Positions 44,361-51,880 of a stretch of DNA of 64,000 nt are shown piece by piece (positions within the stretch are counted from its first letter, which is position 1; each line of letters begins with the position of its first letter). The notes beneath the pieces were generated by a model, which saw only the letters and a program-made list of their open reading frames with translations, had not been told where the DNA came from and ran no database searches. Source of the DNA: Devosia sp. SD17-2 (GTDB lineage Bacteria > Pseudomonadota > Alphaproteobacteria > Rhizobiales > Devosiaceae); NCBI RefSeq assembly GCF_029201565.1, contig NZ_CP104002.1, positions 2,001,001 to 2,065,000 of the forward strand, written 5' to 3'. The position numbers were made by a program, and so were the translations under genes.

Positions 44361-44606
44361 ATGCCCACAGCTAGCGATACCGTTCACGGAATGAATCTCG
44401 GCACCGGGTTGTTGGCTTTCGCAGCGGTCCAGGCCATGCAAGCTGGTATCGAGCGTGGCCAGCAGCTCCGGGCAGTCGACCGTGCCCACGAGATCGGCCG
44501 CAAGCGGTATGTCCGGGCCATCCAGCACAAGAAGGCGATCCAGCGTGCCCAGGCTGAGGATGCCGTCGCCGCTCTCATGCGTGATCGCAAGAACCTCCAC
44601 GGCTGA
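44361..44606 (+). CDS. Small basic helical protein (81 residues)
   Basis: A strong AGGAGG lies 7-8 bases before the ATG. The product has a short Gly/Ala-rich start (MNLGTGLLAFAAVQAMQAGI) and a charged helical rest (RAHEIGRKRYVRAIQHKKAI). A terminator hairpin follows at 44648. No known family is recognised; it is typical of small phage or plasmid genes. Confidence 0.6.
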   Translation: MPTASDTVHGMNLGTGLLAFAAVQAMQAGIERGQQLRAVDRAHEIGRKRYVRAIQHKKAIQRAQAEDAVAALMRDRKNLHG

Positions 44607-44647
44607 CATGACCTACGGGATTTCCCCGTAGCTGACCGAAAAGAATA

Positions 44648-44675
44648 AGCCCGCCACCGCTTGGCGGGCTTTCAG
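44648..44675 (+). terminator. Terminator hairpin
   Basis: AGCCCGCCA and TGGCGGGCT pair around CCGCT, followed by TTCAGTT. The stem is strong and the T-tract weak. It could serve the forward gene ending at 44606. Confidence 0.7.
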
Positions 44676-44697
44676 TTATTAGGGGTCTTCTAATAGC

Positions 44698-45222
44698 TCA
44701 GCAGACGGGTCCGAAAGCCGGCAGGCTGAACCCCGGATCCTGTTTCCGTCGTGGTGACGGACGCTTCGGCACCCGCTGGTCGGCCTCGACCGCCCGCCGG
44801 TATTCGGCAATCGCGTCATCCTCGTACCGCAGCAAGCCACGGATCTGCCGGCGGAGAGCGAAATGCTCCCGCAGGTCCTCAGGCTTGGCCTTCGCCACGG
44901 CAAGCAGCATGTCGGCGTCCAGCGCTCCCAGCCATGTCATCGTCTTCGGGGACAGTCCCTCTATCATCTCCGGCGCCGGAGCCTGCTGCCTGAACAAGCA
45001 ATCGGCTGCCGCCTGTATGCCGGCGATCTTCTTGTCCAGCGACGGCTCTACCTTCGCGTCCACAGCCGCCTCATCATACGCCTCAACGATATCGACGGGA
45101 TCGGGCAACTGGTATCCCGGCAGGCACCGCAGCACGAAACGCCCAAGGCTCTCGACCCACACCGCCACCAACACCGCTACTGCCGCTAGAGCCTTTGCGA
45201 TTGCTTTCAAAATCCTTCTCAT
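44698..45222 (-). CDS. Island protein family X, member 1 (membrane-anchored)
   Basis: This 174-residue protein has one N-terminal hydrophobic helix (ILKAIAKALAAVAVLVAVWV) and a soluble helical part. GGAGGTCAAG precedes the ATG at 45222. The segment EMIEGLSPKTMTWLGALDAD through REHFALRRQIRGLL is clearly related to the gene at 47065-47505 (EMTEGLSARTQEWLSLLSTE through REHIAGRRSIRGLL). I do not know this family. The two copies face the same way and bracket the small-gene cluster of the island. Confidence 0.65.
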   Translation of the reverse strand: MRRILKAIAKALAAVAVLVAVWVESLGRFVLRCLPGYQLPDPVDIVEAYDEAAVDAKVEPSLDKKIAGIQAAADCLFRQQAPAPEMIEGLSPKTMTWLGALDADMLLAVAKAKPEDLREHFALRRQIRGLLRYEDDAIAEYRRAVEADQRVPKRPSPRRKQDPGFSLPAFGPVC

Positions 45223-45531
45223 CTTGACCTCCATGGCCGCGGATCGGGCCGTCGATCCAAGATTTGAACCTTTCGGCGGCAAGGAACCAGCACTCTTTCC
45301 AGAGTAGAAAATTCTACCAAATTTGACCGGATTTTAAGTCGACACCCCGTCCAAAAGCTTTATTGAACATTGTTCAATTTCAATTTAGGGGGAACACTGC
45401 AGCCAATCCCTAAGCAGAGCAAATTGTTCTACGGTTTTGTTACTTTCAGCTGACAAGGCACACCTCCACGATTTTGATTTCGCAGCTAAATCGGTCATCG
45501 TTGTTGAAACGATCTTCGATTTGGTTGCCTC
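45223..45531. promoter_or_regulatory. Divergent intergenic region with a 17-bp palindrome
   Basis: The region between two divergent transcription units contains ATTGAACA-T-TGTTCAAT at 45362-45378, a perfect 8-bp-arm palindrome. A half-site (AATTGTTC) recurs near 45422. This looks like an operator, perhaps for the helix-turn-helix protein encoded at 46754-47068. No gene is seen in the region. Confidence 0.6.
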
Positions 45532-45897
45532 ATGTCACTATCCCGCCGCCCCGGTGTTCCGCCTGCCAAAACTGCTAAAGTCGCCTTCCCGGGCGAGGCT
45601 GTCCCGCACCTGGAAGCCCTGGCCCGCACGGCCATGCTGATCGACCGCATCGTGGAAGAGATCGAGCGTCTGCGTGCCGGCCGCACCCGCTTCGTGGACG
45701 CTGCCCTGGCCGCCCCGTAAGAATGGGCGCCGAATGCCAAGCTGCCGGCTGCTGGTGCTCCTGATCCGATCGGTGCTGAGTTCGACGAGCCTGTCGACCT
45801 GTCATTTCTCGATAACGGCAAGCCACCTGTTGACCAGCCGCATTCCTCGGTCCTTCGCGCAAAGTCTCCACGTCGTATCGGAGCCCGCCGGTCATGA
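45532..45897 (+). pseudogene. Small island gene broken by a stop codon
   Basis: The frame PGVPPAKTAKVAFPGEAVPH to FVDAALAAP stops at TAA (45718-45720) but continues in the same frame with protein-like sequence (EWAPNAKLPAAGAPDPIGAE, FDEPVDLSFLDNGKPPVDQP) to a TGA at 45895-45897 that overlaps the next ATG (ATGA). The overlap suggests that this is the true gene end and that the TAA is a nonsense change. The function is unknown. Confidence 0.45.
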
Positions 45898-46183
45898 AGT
45901 TGCCCGCCTATCCCGTCCTGATCCAGGAAGCAGCCGGCCTGGGATAGGGCTGGGGAGCGGGCGCCACAAGCCCTTCAAGCAGATCCGGCTGAACGCTGAC
46001 CAGGTGGCCGTTGCCGACGACATCGTTACCACCGCGGCCCACCGCCTTGCCGATTTCCGCATGACCGTCGAGACCTCCGATGACCGCAAGGCCATCGATG
46101 CTGCGATCTCCGGTCTGGATGACCTCTCCACCGCTCTCCGGAGCGGGGACACCTCTTTTCTGGCCGGCAATAGGAGAGCCGCG
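45894..46183 (+). pseudogene. Small island gene, frameshifted
   Basis: It starts with ATGA coupling at 45894 (MKLPAYPVLIQEAAGLG, stop at 45945). From about 45965 another frame reads FKQIRLNADQVAVADDIVTT and TVETSDDRKAIDAAISGLDD, a helical, protein-like sequence without its own start, running up to the next gene. A frameshift around 45945-45965 explains it. The product is unknown. Confidence 0.4.
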
Positions 46184-46615
46184 ATGAAGATGATCAAGCT
46201 AACCATTATCGACGAGGGTAAGTGGCCCACCATCCTGGACATGGCGACGCCCGGAACCGAGGCACATGCTCGCGCCACCCAAGCAGCTGCCGACAAGGAG
46301 GCTGCCGAGGACGCTGCAATGGAGAGGCTTGCGGCCCTGCAGAAAGAGTTTGAGTACCTCAGCGACCCTGTAACCAACTTCTACACGTCTGATCGGGATC
46401 GCGCCTTGCACGAAGCCTACCCGGACGAGTCTTACGGCCTGCAGCGGGCCTTCGGGATCTCCGCCGCTCCCGGCCTCTGCCTCGCCAGCTGTTGCCCTCC
46501 GGAGCCAGCGAACGAGCCCAAGAAGACCACCGAAGCTGACCTGGTGATGATCGACGCGGCTGAAGCCAAGCGGGCACGCCGGGCGGCAAAGAAGATGAAG
46601 TGGTCCGTCAAGTGA
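46184..46615 (+). CDS. Hypothetical island protein (143 residues)
   Basis: AGGAG lies 7 bases before the ATG. The protein has an alanine-rich coiled segment (HARATQAAADKEAAEDAAME), a central YLSDPVTNFYTSDRDRALHE, a cysteine pair region (LCLASCC) and a basic tail (EAKRARRAAKKMKWSVK). It overlaps the following zinc-finger-like gene by GTGA. I do not recognise the family; phage-like. Confidence 0.55.
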   Translation: MKMIKLTIIDEGKWPTILDMATPGTEAHARATQAAADKEAAEDAAMERLAALQKEFEYLSDPVTNFYTSDRDRALHEAYPDESYGLQRAFGISAAPGLCLASCCPPEPANEPKKTTEADLVMIDAAEAKRARRAAKKMKWSVK

Positions 46616-46752
46616 CCGCCGCCATCCTTCCATTCGCTTATGTCCGCCGGCGGCCGTGCCTGGTCTGCAAGCAAGTCTTTGCCTCTGCCGGCGCCCACAA
46701 CCGCGTCTGCCTGCCGTGCTCGTATCGGGACAACCTGGGGGAGTGGGACTGA
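46612..46752 (+). CDS. Tiny zinc-finger-like protein (46 residues)
   Basis: A GTG start overlaps the previous stop (GTGA) and the gene ends one base before the next ATG, so it is fully embedded in a coupled operon. The product has two CxxC pairs, PCLVCKQVFASAGAHNRVCL and PCS, spaced like a zinc ribbon. Such small proteins are common in phages and plasmids of Rhizobiales. A role in nucleic-acid binding is inferred. Confidence 0.65.
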   Translation: MTAAILPFAYVRRRPCLVCKQVFASAGAHNRVCLPCSYRDNLGEWD

Positions 46753-46753
46753 C

Positions 46754-47068
46754 ATGACCCCATCTGAGATCCTCTCCAAGATCAGCTGGGACGCTGGCGC
46801 GGATCCGGTCACGCGACAGGCGGTGGAAGACGCCATCCTGCGTCTGGGCGGCGGAAACAGGCCGACCTTCGACAGCATGACCGTGCACCACCGCCTCGAA
46901 AAATTCGTCGCCCACGCCGGCTCAGCGAACAAAGCGGCAGCCAAGTTGGGCATCGGCAAGAGCTTCATGTGCGACATCCGGGCTGGCAATCGACCGGTCC
47001 CGGACAGCGTGCTCCGGGCGCTGGGCATCGAAAAAGTTCGGTCGAAAGACCTCTTCCGAGACCTCTAG
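46754..47068 (+). CDS. Helix-turn-helix (XRE/Cro-like) protein
   Basis: This 104-residue protein has a C-terminal helix-turn-helix region: LEKFVAHAGSANKAAAKLGI, then SFMCDIRAGNRPVPDSVLRA and LGIEK, like the DNA-binding half of Cro/CI-type regulators. It is the third gene of the coupled set from 46184. It may bind the palindrome at 45362-45378; this is inference. The end overlaps the convergent gene end at 47065 by four bases. Confidence 0.7.
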   Translation: MTPSEILSKISWDAGADPVTRQAVEDAILRLGGGNRPTFDSMTVHHRLEKFVAHAGSANKAAAKLGIGKSFMCDIRAGNRPVPDSVLRALGIEKVRSKDLFRDL

Positions 47069-47505
47069 CGGCCGAAAGAGCGCTTCGGCCCGCCACCACC
47101 GCCCCGGCGGCCGTCGTGGTCGACGATTGAGAGCCTCGGTTTGAGGGCTTCTTTGTACGCGTCGATCGAGAGCTGATCTGCGGCGAGCAGCCCGCGGATA
47201 CTGCGGCGGCCGGCGATGTGCTCGCGCATCTGCGATTGCGTGGCAGATGTCACGAGCAGCAGCATCTCAGTCGACAGCAGAGACAGCCACTCTTGCGTCC
47301 GAGCGCTGAGCCCTTCAGTCATCTCTTCCGTCACCGGCTTTCGGCTCAGGCGCGCGGCGGCGATACGTTTGATCGCGATGACGCGTGGATCAACGACGGG
47401 GCGCGGCAGCTGCACGATATTGTCGGCGACCGGTGCTGCCTCGTAGATCTCGGTTCCGGGCAGGCGGCGCGTGAAGAGTGTGCGGATAGCAGCGAGGATG
47501 CTCAT
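47065..47505 (-). CDS. Island protein family X, member 2
   Basis: This 146-residue protein shares with the product of 44698-45222 the core EMTEGLSARTQEWLSLLSTE, LLLVTSATQSQMREHIAGRR and SIRGLL. It lacks the long N-terminal membrane helix, and has a short start SILAAIRTLFTRRLPG and a glycine-rich basic tail. GGAG precedes the ATG. It is divergent from the AbiE operon and shares its promoter region, which hints that the two may be functionally linked. The family is unknown to me. Confidence 0.65.
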   Translation of the reverse strand: MSILAAIRTLFTRRLPGTEIYEAAPVADNIVQLPRPVVDPRVIAIKRIAAARLSRKPVTEEMTEGLSARTQEWLSLLSTEMLLLVTSATQSQMREHIAGRRSIRGLLAADQLSIDAYKEALKPRLSIVDHDGRRGGGGGPKRSFGR

Positions 47506-47608
47506 GGCATGGCTCCGGTGTTTCGGAGATCAGAGCACCGCGAACAGAAAGTTACAAAAAAGATTCGGCGTGGGGTGTTTTCGCTGTCGTCACTTTCATG
47601 AGTGTCAC

Positions 47609-47641
47609 CTATTTTTCAAATCATAGGATTTTGAAAGATAG
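47609..47641. promoter_or_regulatory. Inverted repeat in front of abiEi (candidate AbiEi operator)
   Basis: CTATTTTTCAAA (47609-47620) and TTTGAAAGATAG (47630-47641) are inverted repeats with one mismatch in 12 and a 9-base spacer, ending 5 bases before the abiEi ATG. Known AbiEi antitoxins repress their own operon by binding inverted repeats upstream of the gene, so this fits that role. Confidence 0.65.
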
Positions 47642-47646
47642 CAGAC

Positions 47647-48246
47647 ATGACGCTTATCGAGGACCTGAAGGCGGCTCTTGACCGCGACAGGGTTATCCGC
47701 ACCGCCGGCTGGCACCCTCGCACCATTCGCGAGGCATTGTCGTCCGGTGCCGTCCGCATCGTCCCGGGCGTGATCGGCGTACCGGCGGCCGAGACCGACC
47801 CGGACATCGAATATGTTGTGGCGACGCTGCTCACCAACGGCGTCGTGTCCGGCCTGACCGCTGCTTTGATCCATGATCTGTCCGTCGGGCTGCCGGACGC
47901 TGTGGACCTTATCGTGCCGTATGAAGTCGCCAGGGATGTTCCGGGTGTGCCGGTGCGGCGTTGGCGGACGCAGCAGCAGGACCTGCTGACGGTCGGCGTC
48001 GATCGGATCACCACCGCGTCCCGGGCAGCGTTTCCGATCACGTCGCCGGCGCGGACGGTCGTCGATCTCTATCGCACCCGGAACGCGGGCTATCGCCAGC
48101 ATGCCCGGGACGCCCTGGTGACTTTCATGCGCCGCGGTCAGGATCAGGAGGAGCTCGTCAAGCTGGCGTTGCACTTCAAGATCTGGCCGCGTCTGCAGCC
48201 GCACCTGGAGATGATTTCCGAGCTCAACGGGGGAATGAAGCCATGA
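47647..48246 (+). CDS. AbiEi-type antitoxin (type IV TA system)
   Basis: This 199-residue protein has the AbiEi layout: an N-terminal winged helix (LKAALDRDRVIRTAGWHPRT, then REALSSGAVRIVPGV), the central GVVSGLTAALIHDLSVGLPD and DLIVPYEVARDVPGVPVRRW typical of AbiEi_4-like antitoxins, and a helical C-terminus. AbiEi neutralises its partner without direct binding and represses the operon through DNA binding. The stop overlaps the toxin start (ATGA). Confidence 0.87.
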   Translation: MTLIEDLKAALDRDRVIRTAGWHPRTIREALSSGAVRIVPGVIGVPAAETDPDIEYVVATLLTNGVVSGLTAALIHDLSVGLPDAVDLIVPYEVARDVPGVPVRRWRTQQQDLLTVGVDRITTASRAAFPITSPARTVVDLYRTRNAGYRQHARDALVTFMRRGQDQEELVKLALHFKIWPRLQPHLEMISELNGGMKP

Positions 48247-49196
48247 AAATCAAGCGTAATCCAGAATGGGTCCAGTGCGGCCTCGGTGCCTCGACCCGCG
48301 TCCGGAACATGGCCAAAAACCGCGGCGTCATGGTCGACAAAGCCGTCAACCGTTACCTCGTGGAAGGCGGTGTGCGCCGAATCTTCGACAGCGACCACGC
48401 CGACGATTTCGGCTTCATCTCGCTCAAGGGCGGCAGCCTCATGTATTTCCATGAAGGGGTCGATCCCATGACCGGCCGGGGCACCAAGGACATCGATCTG
48501 CAGGTCTCCGGTTTCGCCGGCACCATCCATGACCTGCAGGCGGTGTTGCAGAAGGTCCTGGCGCAGGTGCCGGCCCATGATGACGGCCTGCGCTTCTTCG
48601 TCGATCACCTCACCGTCGACGAGGTGCACGATGAAGACGAACCTGTCCCGGGCGGCAAAGTCACTGTGCCCGTTCAGCTGGGCGAGGGCGTCTACATGCT
48701 CAAGATCGACGTCGGCATGTACGCCCCGGAGCAGAAGGAAGGATTGGAAATCCGTGTGCTCGAGAGCCTGACGCCGAAACACCTTCCGGGCGTGACGCTC
48801 TATGCCCAGCGACGCGAATACGCACTGGCCGATAAGGTTCAGGCCATGGTTCGCAAGGGCATCGGCAACAGTCGTCTCCGGGACTACTACGACGCTTTTG
48901 TCATGCTGACCCTTCACGACATTGATGTCGACGTCGCTGCGCAGGCTTTCGCGAAGGTGTTCCCGCTCAACCAGTCGACCCAGTACGGCTTCGAGGTGCC
49001 CACGTCCGCTGCCGATATCCCGGCGCTGTCGGCAACCTTCGCCGCCGTCAATGAGGGCAACTGGCAGACCACGCGCGCCAAGCACTCCTTCGCCGTGCCG
49101 ACGCCTGACCTCGCCACTGTCTGCGACCTCATCCGCGATCGTATCCAGCCAATCCTCGATACCGTCCACGCACCCGGATACGGAGCCGCAGCATGA
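48243..49196 (+). CDS. AbiEii-type nucleotidyltransferase toxin
   Basis: This 317-residue protein has the DNA polymerase beta-like fold of AbiEii/MenT toxins: motif I with GGSLMYFHEG, the catalytic acidic pair in TKDIDLQVSG, the third acidic strand VYMLKIDVGM, and the helix ALADKVQAMVRKGIGNSRLR followed by DYYDAFVM. Related toxins transfer nucleotides to tRNA acceptor ends or other targets and stop growth upon phage infection. It is coupled at both ends by 4-base overlaps, to AbiEi and to a phosphoesterase. Confidence 0.87.
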   Translation: MKIKRNPEWVQCGLGASTRVRNMAKNRGVMVDKAVNRYLVEGGVRRIFDSDHADDFGFISLKGGSLMYFHEGVDPMTGRGTKDIDLQVSGFAGTIHDLQAVLQKVLAQVPAHDDGLRFFVDHLTVDEVHDEDEPVPGGKVTVPVQLGEGVYMLKIDVGMYAPEQKEGLEIRVLESLTPKHLPGVTLYAQRREYALADKVQAMVRKGIGNSRLRDYYDAFVMLTLHDIDVDVAAQAFAKVFPLNQSTQYGFEVPTSAADIPALSATFAAVNEGNWQTTRAKHSFAVPTPDLATVCDLIRDRIQPILDTVHAPGYGAAA

Positions 49197-49771
49197 TGCT
49201 CGAGAAGCTCACTTTCGCAACTGGCGACCGCATCTGGTTCACGGCAGATACTCATTTCGGTCACGCTGGAGAAGCTCGTCGCCGCGGCTACAGCGATGTC
49301 GACGAACACGACCGCGACCTCATCCGTAACTGGAACGAGTACGTCAAAAAGAACGATATCGTTTTTCACTTGGGCGACTTCACGAACAGTGAAAAAGCAC
49401 CGTTTCAGCAGGAGATCTTCGCCAAGCTCAACGGCAGGAAGTACTTGGTGCTGGGGAACCACGACAACCAGGCGACATACGACCTTGGGTGGGCTGCTCC
49501 ACCGCAGCATCGGATGATCGTTCAGATTGGCAAGGAACAGTACGTGCTCGATCACTACGCCGGCAGAACTTGGTACTCCAGTTTTCACGGCTCGTACCAG
49601 CTATTCGGTCACTCCCATGGTAGGATGCCGGCGACTAATCGCTCGTGCGATGTCGGCCTCGACACATGGAACCTGTGCCCGGCGTCGATCTACCAGATCC
49701 GTGCTCTAATCGACGACACCACGCTTGACCTGCGAGCCGTCCAGGACCAGGCACCCGGGCCGGCGATGTAG
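49193..49771 (+). CDS. Calcineurin-like metallophosphoesterase (third gene of abiE operon)
   Basis: This 192-residue protein has all five metal-site motifs of a phage-type calcineurin-like phosphoesterase: FTADTHFGH, HLGDF, LGNHDN, a His in WYSSFHGSYQ and GHSHGR. It starts with ATGA inside the AbiEii stop codon, so it is translated together with the toxin. A third gene of this kind is not part of the described two-gene AbiE systems. It could hydrolyse a phosphodiester or nucleotide product linked to toxin action; this is inference. Confidence 0.88.
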   Translation: MMLEKLTFATGDRIWFTADTHFGHAGEARRRGYSDVDEHDRDLIRNWNEYVKKNDIVFHLGDFTNSEKAPFQQEIFAKLNGRKYLVLGNHDNQATYDLGWAAPPQHRMIVQIGKEQYVLDHYAGRTWYSSFHGSYQLFGHSHGRMPATNRSCDVGLDTWNLCPASIYQIRALIDDTTLDLRAVQDQAPGPAM

Positions 49772-50092
49772 TCAGCCCGCTTTCTTCTTGCCTCCCTCGA
49801 TCACCACGAGCCCAGCCATTGCCGGGGGCAGGTCGGGCGGGGGTGGGGAGACGGTCTGCAGGTCAGGCAGGTAGATCCCGCACGTCGCCGTATATTTTCG
49901 CGGCTGGACGCCGACCCAAGGGCAATCAGCCGCGATGAGCTTGAGCATGTGATCGAGATCGATTTCCGATCCATAGCGAGCCGCCAGGCGGGCGAGTCGG
50001 TATTTGCCGCGGCGCTGGCAGTAGATGCAGCTGACCCGGACCCAGATCCATGGATAGTCGCTGAGGCGTGCCGGAGTTTGGTGAAGTTCGAT
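49772..50092 (-). CDS. Conserved cysteine-containing protein with apparent ATC start
   Basis: Reverse-strand reading gives 106 residues without an ATG, GTG or TTG start: ELHQTPARLSDYPWIWVRVS, CIYCQRRGKYRLARLAARYG, SEIDLDHMLKLIAADCPWVG and a proline-rich tail. I recall related small proteins in Rhizobiales with a zinc-ribbon-like CxxC followed by two further cysteines. An ideal AGGAGG ends 6 bases before an ATC codon at 50092-50090, exactly where related proteins would start, so either ATC is used or the start codon mutated. An upstream in-frame ATG is closed by TAG after four codons. Confidence 0.6.
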   Translation of the reverse strand: MELHQTPARLSDYPWIWVRVSCIYCQRRGKYRLARLAARYGSEIDLDHMLKLIAADCPWVGVQPRKYTATCGIYLPDLQTVSPPPPDLPPAMAGLVVIEGGKKKAG

Positions 50093-50253
50093 TTGCCGCC
50101 TCCTGTTTTGAGCCTACCTCAGCACCATAGACGAGAACGGAAAGGGAACAAATAGCCCGGTCCCACGGATTTGCATCACTTCACCATCAACTTCCCCAAA
50201 ATCGTGGGGGAGTCAGTGGGGAAGTTCCGGAGAATTGTGGGGGCTAAAAGGAT

Positions 50254-50309
50254 TGGGACGCGATTCCGCGTTGGGCGTCCCAATTGCGTCCCAGAAGGGC
50301 GGCGTCCCA
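50254..50309. repeat. Cluster of four GCGTCCCA repeats beside tRNA-Thr (att-like)
   Basis: GCGTCCCA occurs at 50275-50282, 50286-50293 and 50302-50309, and inverted (TGGGACGC) at 50254-50261. Clustered short repeats next to the 3' end of a tRNA gene resemble integrase arm-binding sites of integrative elements. No integrase gene is adjacent. Confidence 0.5.
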
Positions 50310-50362
50310 GCGCGATGGCTGTTATCGGCGTTCCGATTGCGCAACGATTTCAAGGGGATATT

Positions 50363-50438
<76 letters not shown>

Positions 50439-50501
50439 ATCCGCGAGCCGTCTAGCATTGCCGATGATCGCTCGCAAGTGTGTCTTAGGCTTTGACACAT
50501 C

Positions 50502-50666
50502 TCATTTTGGTTTTGGGGTGGACGTCGTGCCGGAGCGGCCGGTGTCGCCATGCGGCTGGTCGAGCGTCGTTCCGTCCTTCTTGCGGCCCAGATCGTCGAT
50601 GTTGTCATCCTGCTGCTTGCCGGGCGTCGTCTCGAGCGGGGCCGGCGTCGACTTTTCCTTGGTCAT
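50502..50666 (-). CDS. Small hydrophilic protein (54 residues)
   Basis: The reverse-strand frame TKEKSTPAPLETTPGKQQDD, then NIDDLGRKKDGTTLDQPHGD and TGRSGTTSTPKPK has an ATG with GGAG 6 bases upstream and strongly GC-rich third positions. It is disordered in character and has no recognised domain. It lies just right of tRNA-Thr, on the core side of the border. Confidence 0.55.
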   Translation of the reverse strand: MTKEKSTPAPLETTPGKQQDDNIDDLGRKKDGTTLDQPHGDTGRSGTTSTPKPK

Positions 50667-50969
50667 CTGGCGCTCCATTGCGGTTGGAGTAGAGAAACCT
50701 GCTGACCGACTGAGCGGTTCCGGCGACGTCTTGGATGAGAACTATTTTTTCGCCGTTTCGGCTCAAGACGAACGGGCTGCATCGGCAAATACAGCGCTTT
50801 TGGAGGGGCTTGGCGAGCAGGGCGGGATGCCCGCACAATTTTGCCAAACGGCCTGGAAAGCCCAGCAATTCCGGCACTTTACGGCTTGATACGAAGCGCT
50901 TGCCGCCGTACCCAAAGGCATGGTTGGGGGCCATCTTGTTTTCGTCGTTTTGCCGGGATTGGAAGTAAA
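50667..50969. other. Upstream region of cysD
   Basis: No gene is supported; the open forward frame is not protein-like. It should contain the promoter of the cys operon, but I could not identify a clear consensus. Confidence 0.4.
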
Positions 50970-51878
50970 GTGGACCGCAACCGCCTGACGCATCTTCAGG
51001 CTCTCGAAGCAGAGAGCATCGAAATCCTGCGCGAAGTCGCCGCCAGCTTCGAGCGGCCGGTGATGATGTATTCGATCGGCAAGGATTCGAGCGTCCTGCT
51101 GCATCTGGCGCGCAAGGCTTTCTACCCGAGCAAGATCCCGTTCCCACTGCTCCATGTCGATACGACCTGGAAATTTCGCGAGATGATCGCCTTCCGCGAC
51201 CGCATGGCCGAGGAATATGGCTTTGACCTGATCGTGCATACCAATCAGGAGGGCGCGCGCGACGGGGTCAATCCGTTCACCCATGGCTCGTCGCGCTATA
51301 CCGACATCATGAAGACCGCCGCCCTGCGTCAGGCGCTCGATGCCGGGCGCTATGATGCGGCGATCGGCGGGGCGCGGCGCGACGAGGAGAAGTCCCGCGC
51401 CAAGGAGCGCGTGTTCTCGCACCGCAATATTTCCCATGCATGGGACCCCAAGAACCAGCGGCCCGAGCTGTGGCGCGTGTTCAATACGCGGCTCAATCCC
51501 GGGGAGAGCATGCGGGTGTTCCCGATCTCCAATTGGACCGAGCTCGACGTGTGGACCTATATCTACGCGGAAAATATCCCGATCGTGCCGCTCTATTTCG
51601 CCAAGCCGCGTCCGGTGGTGGATCGCTCCGGGACGCTGATCATGGTCGACGATGACCGCCTGCCGTTCGAGGCAGGAGAAGCACCCCGGACCGAGACCGT
51701 GCGGTTCAGGACGCTCGGCTGCTATCCGCTGACCGGCGCCATCCGGTCCACTGCAGCCGATCTGCCCTCCATTATCATGGAAATGCAGGCGAGCCGCACG
51801 TCAGAGCGTGAGGGCAGGCTGATCGACAGCGATTCCGCCGGCTCCATGGAGAAGAAAAAGCAGGAAGGGTATTTCTGA
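50970..51878 (+). CDS. cysD: Sulfate adenylyltransferase subunit 2 (CysD)
   Basis: CysD makes adenosine 5'-phosphosulfate from ATP and sulfate, driven by the GTPase CysN. The 302-residue protein has the PP-loop motif [19 protein letters not shown] and the family stretches [33 protein letters not shown] and [12 protein letters not shown]. The GTG at 50970 with GGA upstream gives the usual start ([20 protein letters not shown]). It is followed after two bases by cysNC. Confidence 0.95.
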   Translation: MDRNRLTHLQALEAESIEILREVAASFERPVMMYSIGKDSSVLLHLARKAFYPSKIPFPLLHVDTTWKFREMIAFRDRMAEEYGFDLIVHTNQEGARDGVNPFTHGSSRYTDIMKTAALRQALDAGRYDAAIGGARRDEEKSRAKERVFSHRNISHAWDPKNQRPELWRVFNTRLNPGESMRVFPISNWTELDVWTYIYAENIPIVPLYFAKPRPVVDRSGTLIMVDDDRLPFEAGEAPRTETVRFRTLGCYPLTGAIRSTAADLPSIIMEMQASRTSEREGRLIDSDSAGSMEKKKQEGYF

Positions 51879-51880
51879 AC

